Assembly: GCF_029852145.1 (NCBI RefSeq)
Contig: NC_079978.1
Span: 1,364,001 to 1,428,000 of the forward strand
Origin: Microplitis mediator
Taxonomy: Eukaryota; Arthropoda; Insecta; Hymenoptera; Braconidae
Direction: 5' to 3'
Length of the DNA: 64,000 bases
Shown here: one piece after another, positions 1 to 9,903 of the stretch
How positions within the stretch are numbered: position 1 is the first letter of the stretch
Layout of the letters: each line of letters starts with the position of its first letter
Notes under the pieces: generated by a model
The model's input: only the letters and a program-made list of their open reading frames with translations
Told to the model about the DNA's origin: nothing
Database searches by the model: none
Position numbers and translations under genes: made by a program

Positions 1-52
1 CATTATTATTATTATTATTAAGTAAATAATTAATCATATTAAAATTATTTAG

Positions 53-148
53 ATTTGTCTTCCACCGGCGTGTGAATGTAAGAACGGATTCGCCAGAGAC
101 AACCACAGTGGCACATGCATCGACAAGCTCCAGTGTCCTATGCATTAA
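53..148 (+). CDS. TIL-domain protease inhibitor, last exon only (partial)
   Basis: Only the final exon lies in the window. It follows an AG acceptor at 51-52 and encodes about 31 residues with the second half of a trypsin-inhibitor-like (TIL) domain. That half has the spaced cysteines ICLPPACEC, then a GFARD segment that replaces the usual GYVR, then two final cysteines before the TAA. The exon begins in phase 0 right after the expected P1 position, as in the other inhibitor genes here. The signal peptide and first half of the domain must lie upstream of the window. By family it should be a secreted serine protease inhibitor. An AATAAA signal overlaps the stop codon. Confidence 0.8.
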   Translation: MCLPPACECKNGFARDNHSGTCIDKLQCPMH

Positions 149-396
149 ATAAATAATATATTTAAATATTTTATCAATAATTATAGAAAATCAATTAGTT
201 TAAAATAAAATAATTTTTATTTTTTTCCATTTTTTATGATATTATTTAAAATGTGTAAGCATTTATGAAACTAAAATAAAATTGTTTTGCTCAAAAGTTA
301 TTATTATTATGTTTTTCCAATGCTGAATATTAGCTAAATAAATAAATTTATCTCATCACCAAAATAACTTTTTATTTTTTTAATGATAAATTTTCG

Positions 397-404
397 TATA
401 AAAG
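397..404 (+). promoter_or_regulatory. Putative TATA box of TIL gene 497-1663
   Basis: TATAAAAG lies 93 bases upstream of the ATG at 497. Several other TIL genes in this window have a similar box 60-95 bases before their start codon. This is inferred from position only. Confidence 0.4.
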
Positions 405-496
405 AATCTCAAAAAGTTATTTATGATTAATTAACTTTAAAACTGCTGTGACCGAAAAAAGTGTGTTCGTCTTCTTCGTCAGATTTAAAAGCAAAC

Positions 497-1663
497 ATGT
501 CTCGATTTTTATTGATCAGCCTTTTCCTCATCGCTGCCGTAGTGTGTAAGTTATAAATTTGATTTGTATTTACAAATCTTACATTCAGATTTATTTTAAT
601 ATTTTTATTCGTAACTACAGTACAAGTTACGGCAGATTCAATATGTGACGCTGTTGAATGTTCAGAAAACCGACAATGCTATGAATGTAAACAGTGTACT
701 AAAACATGCAAAAATCCGAACCCAATGTGTCCAAGGGTAAGTTTTATAAGTAAAATATTTAACAATAATATCTATGAACCAAAGATATATAGGGGAGGGT
801 GGGGCAGAGCGGCCCCCCTAAGCCAATTATTACTTTTTGTGGCTTTCAACCATAAGATCACTTTACTTTTGTCCTATTTCGAACAAATTTATGGACATTT
901 TGCCATAATTCTGAAAAATTTTTTTTTTTTGTGGGGCAGAGCGGCCCCCCTTCAAAAAGTGATAAAAAAAAATTTTTTTTTTTCGTTTTTTTTTTTTTAT
1001 ATTGTTTTCATCATTAAGAATGTATTTCTTTCTCTTGACAACTATTTTTGGTTTTATATTACTCGAAAAAAATTTTTTAAAGCGTAAAAAATCGTTCACT
1101 CTCGATTACCTTAATTACTAATTGTTATTTAATAAAAAAAAAATCAATTCTATAATTTTACTTTATTTCAAAAATTTATCAACTAAAAAAAAAAAATTTA
1201 ATTTTTATAAATTTTTAGTGACCAAATTTGCCTCTTACAAAGAGAAACGGCCGAAAAATATGAAAAAATAATTTTTTCGGAAGTTTCGGCTGGTCCATTT
1301 TGCCCCAGGTGTTATGCGTAGGGCTAGAAATGTGGAATTATAATAATTTTTTTTTTAATTTGACAATAAAAATATGAAAAAATCACTTTTTCAAAATTTT
1401 TGGCTTGTCCATTTTGCCCCAGATGTCATGCGTAGGGCTAAAAATGCGCAAATATATCGGATTTATAGTAATCAGACGAAAAAAAAAAATTTTTTTTTTG
1501 ATCAAAATTTCAGGGGGACCGCTCTGCCCCACCCTCCCCTATATAAATTTGTGATTTTCCTCTCTTTTAGATATGCGACCCAGGTCCAGATTGTGCTTGT
1601 ATAACGGGTTATGTTCTTCATAATAACAAATGCATTCCCAAGAGTAATTGCCCGGGAGCTTAA
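497..1663 (+). CDS. Secreted single-domain TIL protease inhibitor, predicted Arg P1
   Basis: Three exons (497-545, 621-736, 1571-1663) encode about 85 residues. Exon 1 is a hydrophobic signal peptide (MSRFLLISLFLIAAVVC). The mature part has 12 cysteines in TIL order, two more than the usual ten. The first intron is phase 1 and the second is phase 0, the pattern of every TIL gene here. By alignment with the Apis chymotrypsin inhibitor family, the reactive bond lies in the segment CPR|IC, so P1 is Arg and a trypsin-like target is likely. Intron 2 is enlarged by a 748-bp TA-flanked transposon (792-1539). The ATG is the first after a TATA box, and an AATAAA follows at about 1734. The family is secure and the target protease is inferred. 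Confidence 0.85.
792..1539. mobile_element. Tc1/mariner-like MITE, GC-rich ends, copy 1
   Basis: The element starts GGGGAGGGTGGGGCAGAGCG and ends with the near-perfect inverse, and is flanked on both sides by TA (790-791 and 1540-1541). A second internal copy of the GGGGCAGAGCGG motif lies near 932-950. There is no transposase. A second copy at 18901-19652 is about 95% similar by eye, so this is a non-autonomous family. It sits inside the second intron of a TIL gene. Confidence 0.85.
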
Positions 1664-2459
1664 AAAATTCACTTATTATTAATCTAATTAATAATCAGTT
1701 ACAATAGTATGTCATTGTCTATTGATCTAAACAAATAAATAACATCTGAATTATAGGAATGTATAATTTATTTTTATTTTAAATAACACACAATGCCCAA
1801 TAATTCAACGATCAATTTAATCGTAAAATTATTTATATTTAATTAAAAGTTAATCCAGTTACAATTTATCGGTTGTAACTTTCTTATAACGATGTATGTC
1901 TGTGACGAACAAATTATTTAATACTCATTCATTTCCATCAAATTGTTTATAATTTATAAGTAATAACATTATTAATTTTAAACCGCTTTAATTCGTTGTC
2001 GTGTACGCTGCAGTGTCAATAAAATTTTTATTATTATTATTTTTTATGACATAAAACTCAGGACTATGTTATCGCGTTCATGCTGCTATCAAATTATATT
2101 CCAAGTTGATTAATCAGTAATCTGTTATTTCTCGTTTCATAGCATTAACTGCACATAAATATACATATACATATATGTATATTAATAATATCGAAGCCAA
2201 TGAAATACATAATACACTTCAATGAATAACAATAACATATAGTATCAATTTAGTTGCTAAATATATATATATATAAACCACTGAGAGATTTAACTCGCTC
2301 CGGTTTAACAGATTTTCTAGTTGTCAAATAGTTAAGCTTAAATGTGAACCTGCTGCCGTCAGTTTTAGAAATGCTTCCTGGAATAAAAGTTGATAAAATA
2401 AGTTGTGCCACTTGAAATTACTTAAATTTTTTTTGTATTATTAAAATATTCAAATAATA
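1664..2459. other. Intergenic, AT-rich
   Basis: No coding exon was recognised. The stretch holds the 3' end of the preceding TIL gene, with AATAAA near 1734. A run of TA dinucleotides ending in TATATAAACC near 2260-2278 could be the core promoter of the next reading frame. Confidence 0.5.
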
Positions 2460-3047
2460 ATGAAACCTCAAAAATTTTTCTATACTATTATAACAAATTT
2501 TTGTTTTTTTAAAAATATTGAAACATCACTCGATGTCACAAAAATAAAAGTACCTCAAGACAATGGCAAAGATCATGAACTAAATAATAATTCATTGGCA
2601 AGTTTTAACTCAAAATCAGTACCAATTGATCTGAAAATAAACAATCATGGGTGTATTCATAAAATGCCAAAACGTAAATTATGTTCACGAAAATCGGCAG
2701 CTACAGTCAACCTGAGACGTCTAGAATTAAATTCAAATGAAGATGATTATTCTCAATTCTATAATGACGACAGTTTATCGTCAGATTACTCAAACACGGA
2801 ATCCACTGATGAATCGGATCAAGAATCTGATGGAGATCAATTAAATTATATGGACTCGATGACTGGAGAAGATCTAGAAGAATTTGAATCACCAGAAAAA
2901 CAAAAGATAACAGTAGAAGTTAACCGACGTTGTTTACTTCTCGGTACGTTAATGCTTTCAAAGTATTTATCAATGAAAAATCAGCCAATAAATGAACCTG
3001 AATTGCCAGACTCTGAGGAAATGCTAGATTATACGGATTATATATAA
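2460..3047 (+). CDS. Unrecognised acidic protein, single exon
   Basis: An uninterrupted frame of 195 codons starts at ATG 2460. I do not recognise a family. The first 20 residues are hydrophobic and aromatic. Residues about 70-85 are basic (KMPKRKLCSRKS). Residues about 95-145 are very rich in Asp, Glu, Ser and Tyr. A short helix-like segment (RRCLLLGTLMLSKYL) precedes an acidic tail ending DYTDYI. The length is well beyond chance for DNA this AT-rich, and the charged composition looks protein-like. No upstream exon with a fitting acceptor was found. It could be an orphan nuclear or regulatory protein, or the last exon of a longer gene. Confidence 0.5.
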   Translation: MKPQKFFYTIITNFCFFKNIETSLDVTKIKVPQDNGKDHELNNNSLASFNSKSVPIDLKINNHGCIHKMPKRKLCSRKSAATVNLRRLELNSNEDDYSQFYNDDSLSSDYSNTESTDESDQESDGDQLNYMDSMTGEDLEEFESPEKQKITVEVNRRCLLLGTLMLSKYLSMKNQPINEPELPDSEEMLDYTDYI

Positions 3048-4387
3048 TTAATTATAATCTTAAAATCATAAATAATTTGAACTTGTACTGTACCGAAATC
3101 TTTATTTCTTCAACTAATAAGAACTTGCTCTAGCGTGTCAAACATTGAATTGAAACTTTGAATAAGAAATATAATCATCAGAGCTCTCAAACGTGCCCGT
3201 AAATTGCTAATTATGGTAACGATTCTAGGAGTAAGGAATAAAAAATATAGGCCGCCTTAAATTTGCTTACTTGAGCAAATTCGACTGAGAAACTTCGCGG
3301 CTTAATTCAAGTGAAAAGATATAATTAAGCCACTATTTTTCAAGTTCTTTTATTTTGATAAAAATACGAACAATAAATAAATACAACTTCAATTTTTTTG
3401 AAAATTAAAACTCACGCTATATGTTTATTATTATTCAATTTTTCGTTAACAACTATAACATTAAAATATTACTTTAAGCCAAAATGAATAAAAGTGAAAA
3501 TAGCAATCCCTGATTAAAAAAGTGAATTGAAAAGTATTGAAAAAGATGAGAAATGAATCCTTTCGAATACTTTCTATACCCCAAGGTTTTCATTTTGACA
3601 TAAAATGAATACTTTTCAATCCCAAAATAATAAAAGAATTTCTGAACTTCCGAGGAATTGAAAAAGATTCAATTGAATTGATATTTTTAATCTTTCTGAA
3701 TCCTTCTCAATACCTAAATAATCCGACATTTCGGATCAAGTGTGGGATTGAAAAAGATTGAAATGAATTGAAATTTTTGAATCTTTCTGAATCCTTCTCA
3801 ATTCTCAATTCTTTTCAATACTTTCGAATTCCACTTTGGAATTGGAAAGTATTCAAACGATCGAAATTTCAATTCCATTCAATACTTTCCAAAACCGCCG
3901 AGGGATTGAAAAGAATTGAAATAATTTTCAATACTTTTCAAATCACTTTTTTAATCAGGGATAATTATGTTGATTGTTTTTCAAAAAGCCATTTTCCAAA
4001 AACTAATTTTTTTTTTCTTTAACTAACAGCGGAAAGTTTTTGGGCTGGATTTTATAAGATCGACTATTTTCCAAATTACTTGGTAAATTTATGAAATTAC
4101 ACTTATTGTTAAAAATAAATAAAAATTATCTATTATTGTCTAGACATAATTAAAATAAAGTGCAGATAATAATATTTAATTATAAAAAAACTGTCTTTAA
4201 ATAATTTGCATGTAATAAAAAATTATTCCTCATCTATTAAGTATTATTATGATCTATTATTATAATAATTATACTTGTATCTTTTTTCATAATTCACGTT
4301 TATTACCCGGCTATTAATTTTCTATATTTATAAGTCTCTTATTCTTTAAATATACACGGCGCCTGTAATGGCATTAAAATAATTTGG
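3048..4387. other. Intergenic with one inverted-repeat element
   Basis: The only structure seen is the element at 3506-3962. The rest is AT-rich with no supported gene. Confidence 0.5.
3506..3962. mobile_element. Inverted-repeat element with ATCCCTGATTAAAAAAGTG ends
   Basis: The left end ATCCCTGATTAAAAAAGTG recurs inverted at the right end, and the match continues for about 40 bases with few differences. The interior is built from imperfect repeats of a GAATTGAAAAG-type unit on both strands. There is no reading frame of note. It is a foldback-type MITE, and its target duplication is not clear. Confidence 0.7.
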
Positions 4388-4395
4388 TATATAAG
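4388..4395 (+). promoter_or_regulatory. Putative TATA box of TIL gene 4454-4914
   Basis: TATATAAG lies 66 bases before the ATG at 4454. Confidence 0.4.
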
Positions 4396-4453
4396 TAACT
4401 TGCAAATGATCATAACTCGTAGTTTTTTAAGTGCAACACTAAAATATTATACC

Positions 4454-4914
4454 ATGCCACGACTATTTTTCGTTAAAATTTTCCTCATTGTTTTCTTCAC
4501 TGCTTGTAAGTTATTTTTATTTATTGGTATCGTTTATAAACATTCATGTGTTATTATTATGTTCATTTTTTGAGATGTTAACTCTGATGGAGAATGTAAT
4601 GAACCCTGTGGCCAAAATGAAGAATGTTCGAAATGTGGAGCTGAATGTGAACTCACTTGTTTAGATACTGGACCAAAAATTTGTCCAGCGGTAATTTTAA
4701 ATTTTTTAGACTAATTCCTAATTTCTTGTTTTTTTTAATATGAATCGTTACTCAAAATAATTTATTTAATTGACGACCAAAATATTCATAATAATATTAC
4801 TCTTTAATTTTAAAGGTTTGTCTTCCTCCATCCTGTGTTTGTCAAAATGGATTTGTGAGGGATAAATCCTTTGATTCATGTGTTCCTCCAGATGAATGTT
4901 TTTATGATACTTAA
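4454..4914 (+). CDS. Secreted single-domain TIL protease inhibitor, predicted Ala P1
   Basis: Three exons (4454-4505, 4575-4690, 4816-4914) encode about 88 residues. Exon 1 is a signal peptide (MPRLFFVKIFLIVFFTAC). The mature protein has 12 cysteines in TIL order, ending with a VCLPPSCVC ... GFVRD ... C ... C half-domain. The phase-0 intron splits CPA|VC, giving Ala at the predicted P1, which points to elastase-like or broad targets rather than trypsin. The introns are very short (69 and 125 bases). A polyadenylation signal follows at 4951-4956. The family assignment is firm and the specificity is inferred. Confidence 0.85.
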
Positions 4915-5409
4915 AAATACAATTCAAACTATACAGAAATGATTCATTTTAATAAAAAAAAAATTATGTATATATATTTAAATATACGTCACCAGTGTAA
5001 ATAATAATTTTCAGTTACAAAGTAAAGACCAGAATATAATTTTTAATTATTTTTGTCGATTTACAATTACGAAATTTTTTTAAGTAAAGCGAATTAAACA
5101 TGATATCGTGCAAATAAGATAATGATTTAGTAAATCATTTAAAAAAAACGTATTCGTTTTTCTGATTTTATTCAAAGCAGTTCTTGTTTTATATCTTGAA
5201 TTTTATATATCATGAAAAAATTTTAAATTGCGTTTAATTTGCACAATTAAAATGTATAATCACGTACGCTAAATGAATATTTTTAGTGTAACCAAAATTT
5301 TCTGTCAAAACAATAACATATGTTAAATAAATTAATTTATTAAAACTTAATATCGTCAGCTGAAATTTATCGACGTCATTTTTATTTACTCATAGAAAAT
5401 GATTTTTTT
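4915..5409. other. Intergenic between convergent TIL genes
   Basis: The 3' flanks of two convergent inhibitor genes meet here. An AATAAA lies at 4951. Nothing else was recognised. Confidence 0.5.
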
Positions 5410-5785
5410 TTATGAACATGTTCCTGGGTCAACACACTGTCCGATCTTGTCATCTCTTATATATCCAACATTACAACCACATCTTGCTGTGTGACAATAA
5501 TCCTTAAATAAAATTACATTATAAAAATTTATTTTTTTTTTATTTCCATTTACAATTATTTTCACTTACTGCTGGACAAGATATGGGCTGTATGTCACTG
5601 CATTTAGTTTCACACGGTCCACAAGGATAAAATCTTTCATTAGTACCACAATCTTGGGAATTCACAGAATCTAAAATATTTATTCACAATAAAACAAATA
5701 TTGAACATCAATAATTGAATATCAATTACTTACAAATAGTCAAAAGCGTGATGAAAAAAATAGAAATCAATGCAAGTCCTGGCAT
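5410..5785 (-). CDS. Secreted single-domain TIL protease inhibitor, canonical ten cysteines
   Basis: Three exons on the minus strand (5785-5734, 5670-5570, 5502-5410) encode about 81 residues. The signal peptide (MPGLALISIFFITLLTI) is in exon 1. The mature domain has exactly ten cysteines, the textbook TIL number. The phase-0 intron splits CPA|DYC, so Ala is the predicted P1, and there is one extra residue between the bond and the next cysteine. The domain ends GYIRD ... C ... C. It is the most compact gene of the cluster, at 376 bases from start to stop. Confidence 0.85.
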
Positions 5786-5848
5786 TTTAATATTTTATTT
5801 TCCGAAGTGAATAGAAACTTGGTTACATAGTTCTGCAATTATTATACT

Positions 5849-6571
5849 GATGACTAGATACAAATAACACGCGATTTTGTATGTTAGTAGATGGAAAAAA
5901 TCTAAATTAGTGGATTAATCATAGTGCAATATTCTTGATAATTATTTCGGGAAATTATTAAAATTTTTTACAATTCGTTATTACCCTAAATTTTTTTGTA
6001 GCCAACTAATAATTGATTAATTTTATCGATAATTTTTCATAGCCATGAAAATTATTTTAAAATACATACATATGATGTAATTAATAATAGTTGTCACTTT
6101 AGTGTAAGGATAAATAACGAGGAAACTTTTGTTACGTGATAATAATTAATCATTATTATCTACGTTAACATTTTTTTCTTGTAAACAATTAGTTGGTAAC
6201 ATAAAATATAAACAACAATACAATCATATATATTCGTGTATGATAATAAAAAATAATAAACAATAAAGTAAAAAAAAAATGCATGCCAGCTATCACAATA
6301 TATTACGCGCAATCTCTTCAATCTTTTATTTATAGCAGATAGTCACGAAGTGTAAAAAAAAATTTACAAATTTTTCTGAGGACGTCTTACTTATAATAAA
6401 AAAAAATTTTTTATTTTTTTATATTGCAATAATTATTTATTTATACTTTCAATTATACAGACTCAATACCGAATTGTTTGATACATTGCGGTACAGACAT
6501 TTCTTTCGTAGACGACAATCTTTGAAAATAAAGAACTGATAAATAAATTTTTTTTATTTATTTAAATTGTA
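5849..6571. other. Intergenic, AT-rich
   Basis: This stretch lies upstream of one minus-strand TIL gene and downstream of the next. No exon, RNA gene or repeat family was recognised. Confidence 0.45.
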
Positions 6572-7895
6572 CTAATTATTCTCAGAACACTTTTCACGAG
6601 GGACACACTTTTTAGTAGCGTTATCTCTTACAAAATTTTCTTCACATTGACAAGCCGGAAGTTTACAAATCTATAAAATAAAAGTCAAAAATTTTATCCA
6701 TGAAATTTTATATTTATCAATTATTGATTCATAATTTAAAACTTACTCGTGGACAAGGTTTTCCTTGTTTGTCTGAACAAAAAATCTCACAAGCATCTCC
6801 ACACGGATTGCAAAATGCATTTTCGCCACAGTCCTCAGTGCAATTCTCAGGCCTTGCATCTTTCAAAATTTTAATTATTTTTGAAAAAATATAACACACG
6901 GAAAGAAAATTATCGGAAGTTTTCCTATGCATTATGGGAATGGTTCCCATAATGGTATGGGAATAGTACCTATACTACTATAGGAATGGTTCCCATATGT
7001 TATGGGAACCATCCCCATAATAGTATGAGAATAGTTCCCATACCATTATGGGAATGGTTCCCATAATATTATAGGAACCATTCCCATATCATTATGGGAA
7101 CCGTTCCCATGTCATTATGGGAACCATTCCCATACTATTATGGGAATGGTTCCCATATTGGTATAGGAACTATTCCTATAATATTATGGGAACTATTCCC
7201 ATAATGTTATGGGAACCATCCCTATAATATCATAAAATTTTTTTTTTGCACAATAGTGTAGAAATTTCCCAAAATTTAAATTTTCTCGAATGTTTTGTGC
7301 TGACAAAAAATTCTTATTAAAAATCTTAATGTTTTTTTGCCAAATACGATTTTTTTTTTCAATGTTTGAATTTTTGTTTTTATGTTTAATAATATTTCTG
7401 TGTATTGTAGAAGTGATTACCACACTTTTTTAAATTAATTTTTTCATGATAATATGGGAACCATTCCCATAATATTATAGGAATGGTTCCTATAATAGTA
7501 TGGGAACTATTCCCATAATATTATGGGAATGGTTCCTATAATATTATAGAAAGTATTCCTATAAATTATAGGAACCATTCCTATAATTATAGGAACCATT
7601 CCTATAATTATAGGAACCATTCCTATAGTGTTATGGGAATCATTCCCATAATTATAGGAATTATTCCTATAATTATGGGAATCATTCCTATAATTATAGG
7701 AACCGCTCCCATAATTTATGGCCGTAATTCCTATGATGGTATAGGAAAAAATTTCACAAAATTATGGGAACCGCTGCCATAATTTTCTTTCCGTGTATTT
7801 TATTGACAAGTAATATATGATTATTAATAAATATACTTACAAACGGCGTATACAGAGCAAATGAAAAATACTTTGACTAATAAGAATTGCGACAT
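6572..7895 (-). CDS. Secreted single-domain TIL protease inhibitor, predicted Arg P1
   Basis: Three minus-strand exons (7895-7841, 6859-6747, 6670-6572) encode about 88 residues. The signal peptide (MSQFLLVKVFFICSVYAV) is in exon 1. Twelve cysteines follow in TIL order. The phase-0 intron splits CPR|IC, so Arg is the predicted P1 and a trypsin-like target is likely. The first intron (6860-7840) is almost entirely a palindromic-array transposon. A TATATAAG box lies about 80 bases before the ATG. The reading frame is intact despite the insertion. Confidence 0.85.
6896..7796. mobile_element. Palindromic-array MITE (ACACGGAAAGAAAATTAT ends), copy 1
   Basis: The ends ACACGGAAAGAAAATTAT and ATAATTTTCTTTCCGTGT are inverted copies. 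Between them are two blocks of tandem 20-26 base palindromes with half-unit TATGGGAA(C/T) and its complement TTCCCATA, in many variants. They flank a unique core of about 200 bases (about 7235-7440). A second copy lies at 30250-31290 with the same layout. No long coding frame is conserved. It sits inside a TIL intron. Confidence 0.85.
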
Positions 7896-7972
7896 TGCGA
7901 TAGCTAAATATTTTCCGTATTGACTTGCAATCAAGTCTTGCACGATATGATAACAATATTGGAATTCATTTG

Positions 7973-7980
7973 CTTATATA
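7973..7980 (-). promoter_or_regulatory. Putative TATA box of TIL gene 6572-7895
   Basis: On the minus strand TATATAAG lies about 80 bases upstream of the ATG at 7895. Confidence 0.4.
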
Positions 7981-8575
7981 ACTTTATTTTTTTCCTATTA
8001 TTATACAAAGTAACAGTATAGAAAAAATAATCGTTTGTTATCATGGTTATTGATGACTAAAAAAAATATAGACAGTATATTATCTACTAATATTTAAATT
8101 GTCGCAATAATTTTCATACTTATCGAATAAAACGGAAACTTTTTTTTTCCTCATGCAATTAAAATATTTAAAGGTAGTCGAACAACAATATAATAATAAT
8201 AGTAATTGTGACGTTCCCGTCGAATTGATATTATTATAAATAAGACTTCGTCCATTCCTTGGAAAAAAAAAATTTAGCCAACAGAGTGACTGAAGCAGAT
8301 AAACAAATTCTGCGAACTCCATCACGAAACCCTACAAAATATCTCAAAATGAGAGATAACTCAAAAACGGGTGCACCTGGAGTCAATTGGCACCCTAACG
8401 CCATCCACCTGGTAATTTTTCATAAAAACTGGATTTTTCAGTATGTACTATAATAATAGTCGTGAGGTTATTATGTAATTAAAAATACAAAATAATTCAT
8501 TCTATATATATTTATTATTGATATATTTATTTCGTAAATCAATCATTGTCACATGTTCCGCAAATATAAATGATT
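7981..8575. other. Intergenic; short less AT-rich patch
   Basis: No gene could be supported. A patch at about 8265-8415 is less AT-rich than its surroundings and open in one plus-strand frame, but it has no recognisable motif. Confidence 0.4.
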
Positions 8576-9381
8576 TCAATTAGATCTCAACAAGTGGGAA
8601 TTTGGAGGGCAATCTTTTTCAGGAATACATTTACCTTGAGAGTCTCTTACATGCCCATATTTACAGCCACATGATCCACCTCTGCAAACCTAAAAATAAA
8701 TAATGGTAATTTGTTTATTTAATATCATATCAATCAATCAGTAATATCTAATAACTATTGTTTATAAAACTTACTGATATGCAACTCATTCTAACTCCGC
8801 ATTTACTATCACATGCCCCGCACCCGTAAAACTGTTCATTTTCTCCAGTACATGAATCAAATTGGGCGCAAGTACCTTTCAATTTAACAAACATGTACTT
8901 ATTTAAAAAATTATAAATAAATAAATGTTAAAATAATTTACTACTCCCGTGTAAAAAAAGGTTAAAAAAGTGTTGACTATTCTAAACTTCAAAACGTGAC
9001 ACAACGACGAACTTTTTTTGAACGTTTTTTAAACTTTTGAAAATTTAAGAGAAAAATCAATTAGTATCCTTGTATTATTAAGATATGCTAATACGAAAAA
9101 CGTTTATAAATACTTCAAAATTAGTTTTTTCTGAACATATTTTGCACTGAAAAATGTTAATTTGAGGTATTAAGTCAATTGTTATTTTTTGTGTATTTTC
9201 AGAAGTTTAAAAAACATTCAAAAAAAGTTCGTCGTTGTGTCACGTTTTGATGTTTAGAATAGTCAACACTTTTTTAACTTTTTTTAAACAATTTTTTTTA
9301 TACGGGCGTGTATTAGTTATATCACTTACAAACAACGAGAGTTGCGACGAGGAAGATGCTCGTTAATAGAAGCCGAGACAT
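8576..9381 (-). CDS. Secreted single-domain TIL protease inhibitor, predicted Ser P1
   Basis: Three minus-strand exons (9381-9330, 8875-8775, 8689-8576) encode about 88 residues. Exon 1 is the signal peptide (MSRLLLTSIFLVATLVV). The TIL half-domains are C ... GCGACDSKC ... SC and VCRGGSCGCKYGHVRD ... C ... C. The second half resembles the first exons of the multi-domain gene next to it, suggesting common descent. The phase-0 intron splits CIS|VC, so Ser is the predicted P1. The tail after the last cysteine is longer than usual (about ten residues, PPNSHLLRSN). A MITE lies in intron 1. Confidence 0.83.
8946..9306. mobile_element. MITE with CCCGT(G/A)TAAAAAAA ends and long inverted repeats
   Basis: Inverted arms of roughly 100 bases share the motif ACGTGACACAACGACGAAC at about 8995 and in inverse at about 9225. 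The spacer has no coding potential. It occupies the first intron of the TIL gene 8576-9381. Only one copy is seen in the window, and its target duplication is unclear. Confidence 0.75.
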
Positions 9382-9462
9382 GTTTGTTTTTTTATTCAAT
9401 GAGACGTACTTTTCTGCGTTACTGCAACTTTAATTCTGATAGATAAATTAAACTTTTAGTTT

Positions 9463-9471
9463 TAATTTATA
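9463..9471 (-). promoter_or_regulatory. Putative TATA box of TIL gene 8576-9381
   Basis: On the minus strand TATAAATTA lies about 85 bases upstream of the ATG at 9381. Confidence 0.3.
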
Positions 9472-9903
9472 CTAACGGTTTAAGGAAAAAAATATAAAAA
9501 TTAAATAATAACTATGAATCATGCTGAGATAAGATTATAATTGGCACGGGTATAACCCACAACTATCTCGTGAGTATTATATTATTATTTACATAATTAC
9601 AGAAAAATAAGAAATCTATATATACATTTGAAAAGTTAGTAAAATAATTCATTATTGTTTTCAATGAAATACTTTAAATTTCTAACTGACAATGTTGTGG
9701 TAGTTATGTTTCAAAGATTAAAAAATAAAGCCAAAATAATTCGTATTTACTTAACGTTAAATAAGTTTTCTACAAATTAAAAATAAATCACTCTTGTTAC
9801 TTGAATAGATATATTTATTTCAAATAAATAAATTATCAGAAAACATAGTAAGTATTATTACTTATACTGATAACAAGTATAATAATATACATTAAATAAT
9901 TTC
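9472..9903. other. Intergenic, AT-rich
   Basis: This is the 3' flank of the multi-domain TIL gene and the far upstream part of the preceding gene. Nothing else was recognised. Confidence 0.45.

Noticed and set aside
725..1604. Open frames of 76-120 codons over the MITE at 792-1539 (and 18894-19232 over its second copy)
   Set aside because: They are Phe/Lys-rich translations of homopolymers and transposon ends, are not conserved as a frame between copies, and lie in introns.
6896..7796. CRISPR-like array of short repeats
   Set aside because: The units are variable palindromes without unique spacers, inside a transposon-like element in a eukaryotic intron.
8259..8453. 64-codon frame in a less AT-rich patch
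   Set aside because: No motif, no signal peptide, and no splice partner that makes a convincing gene. It may be a decayed fragment.
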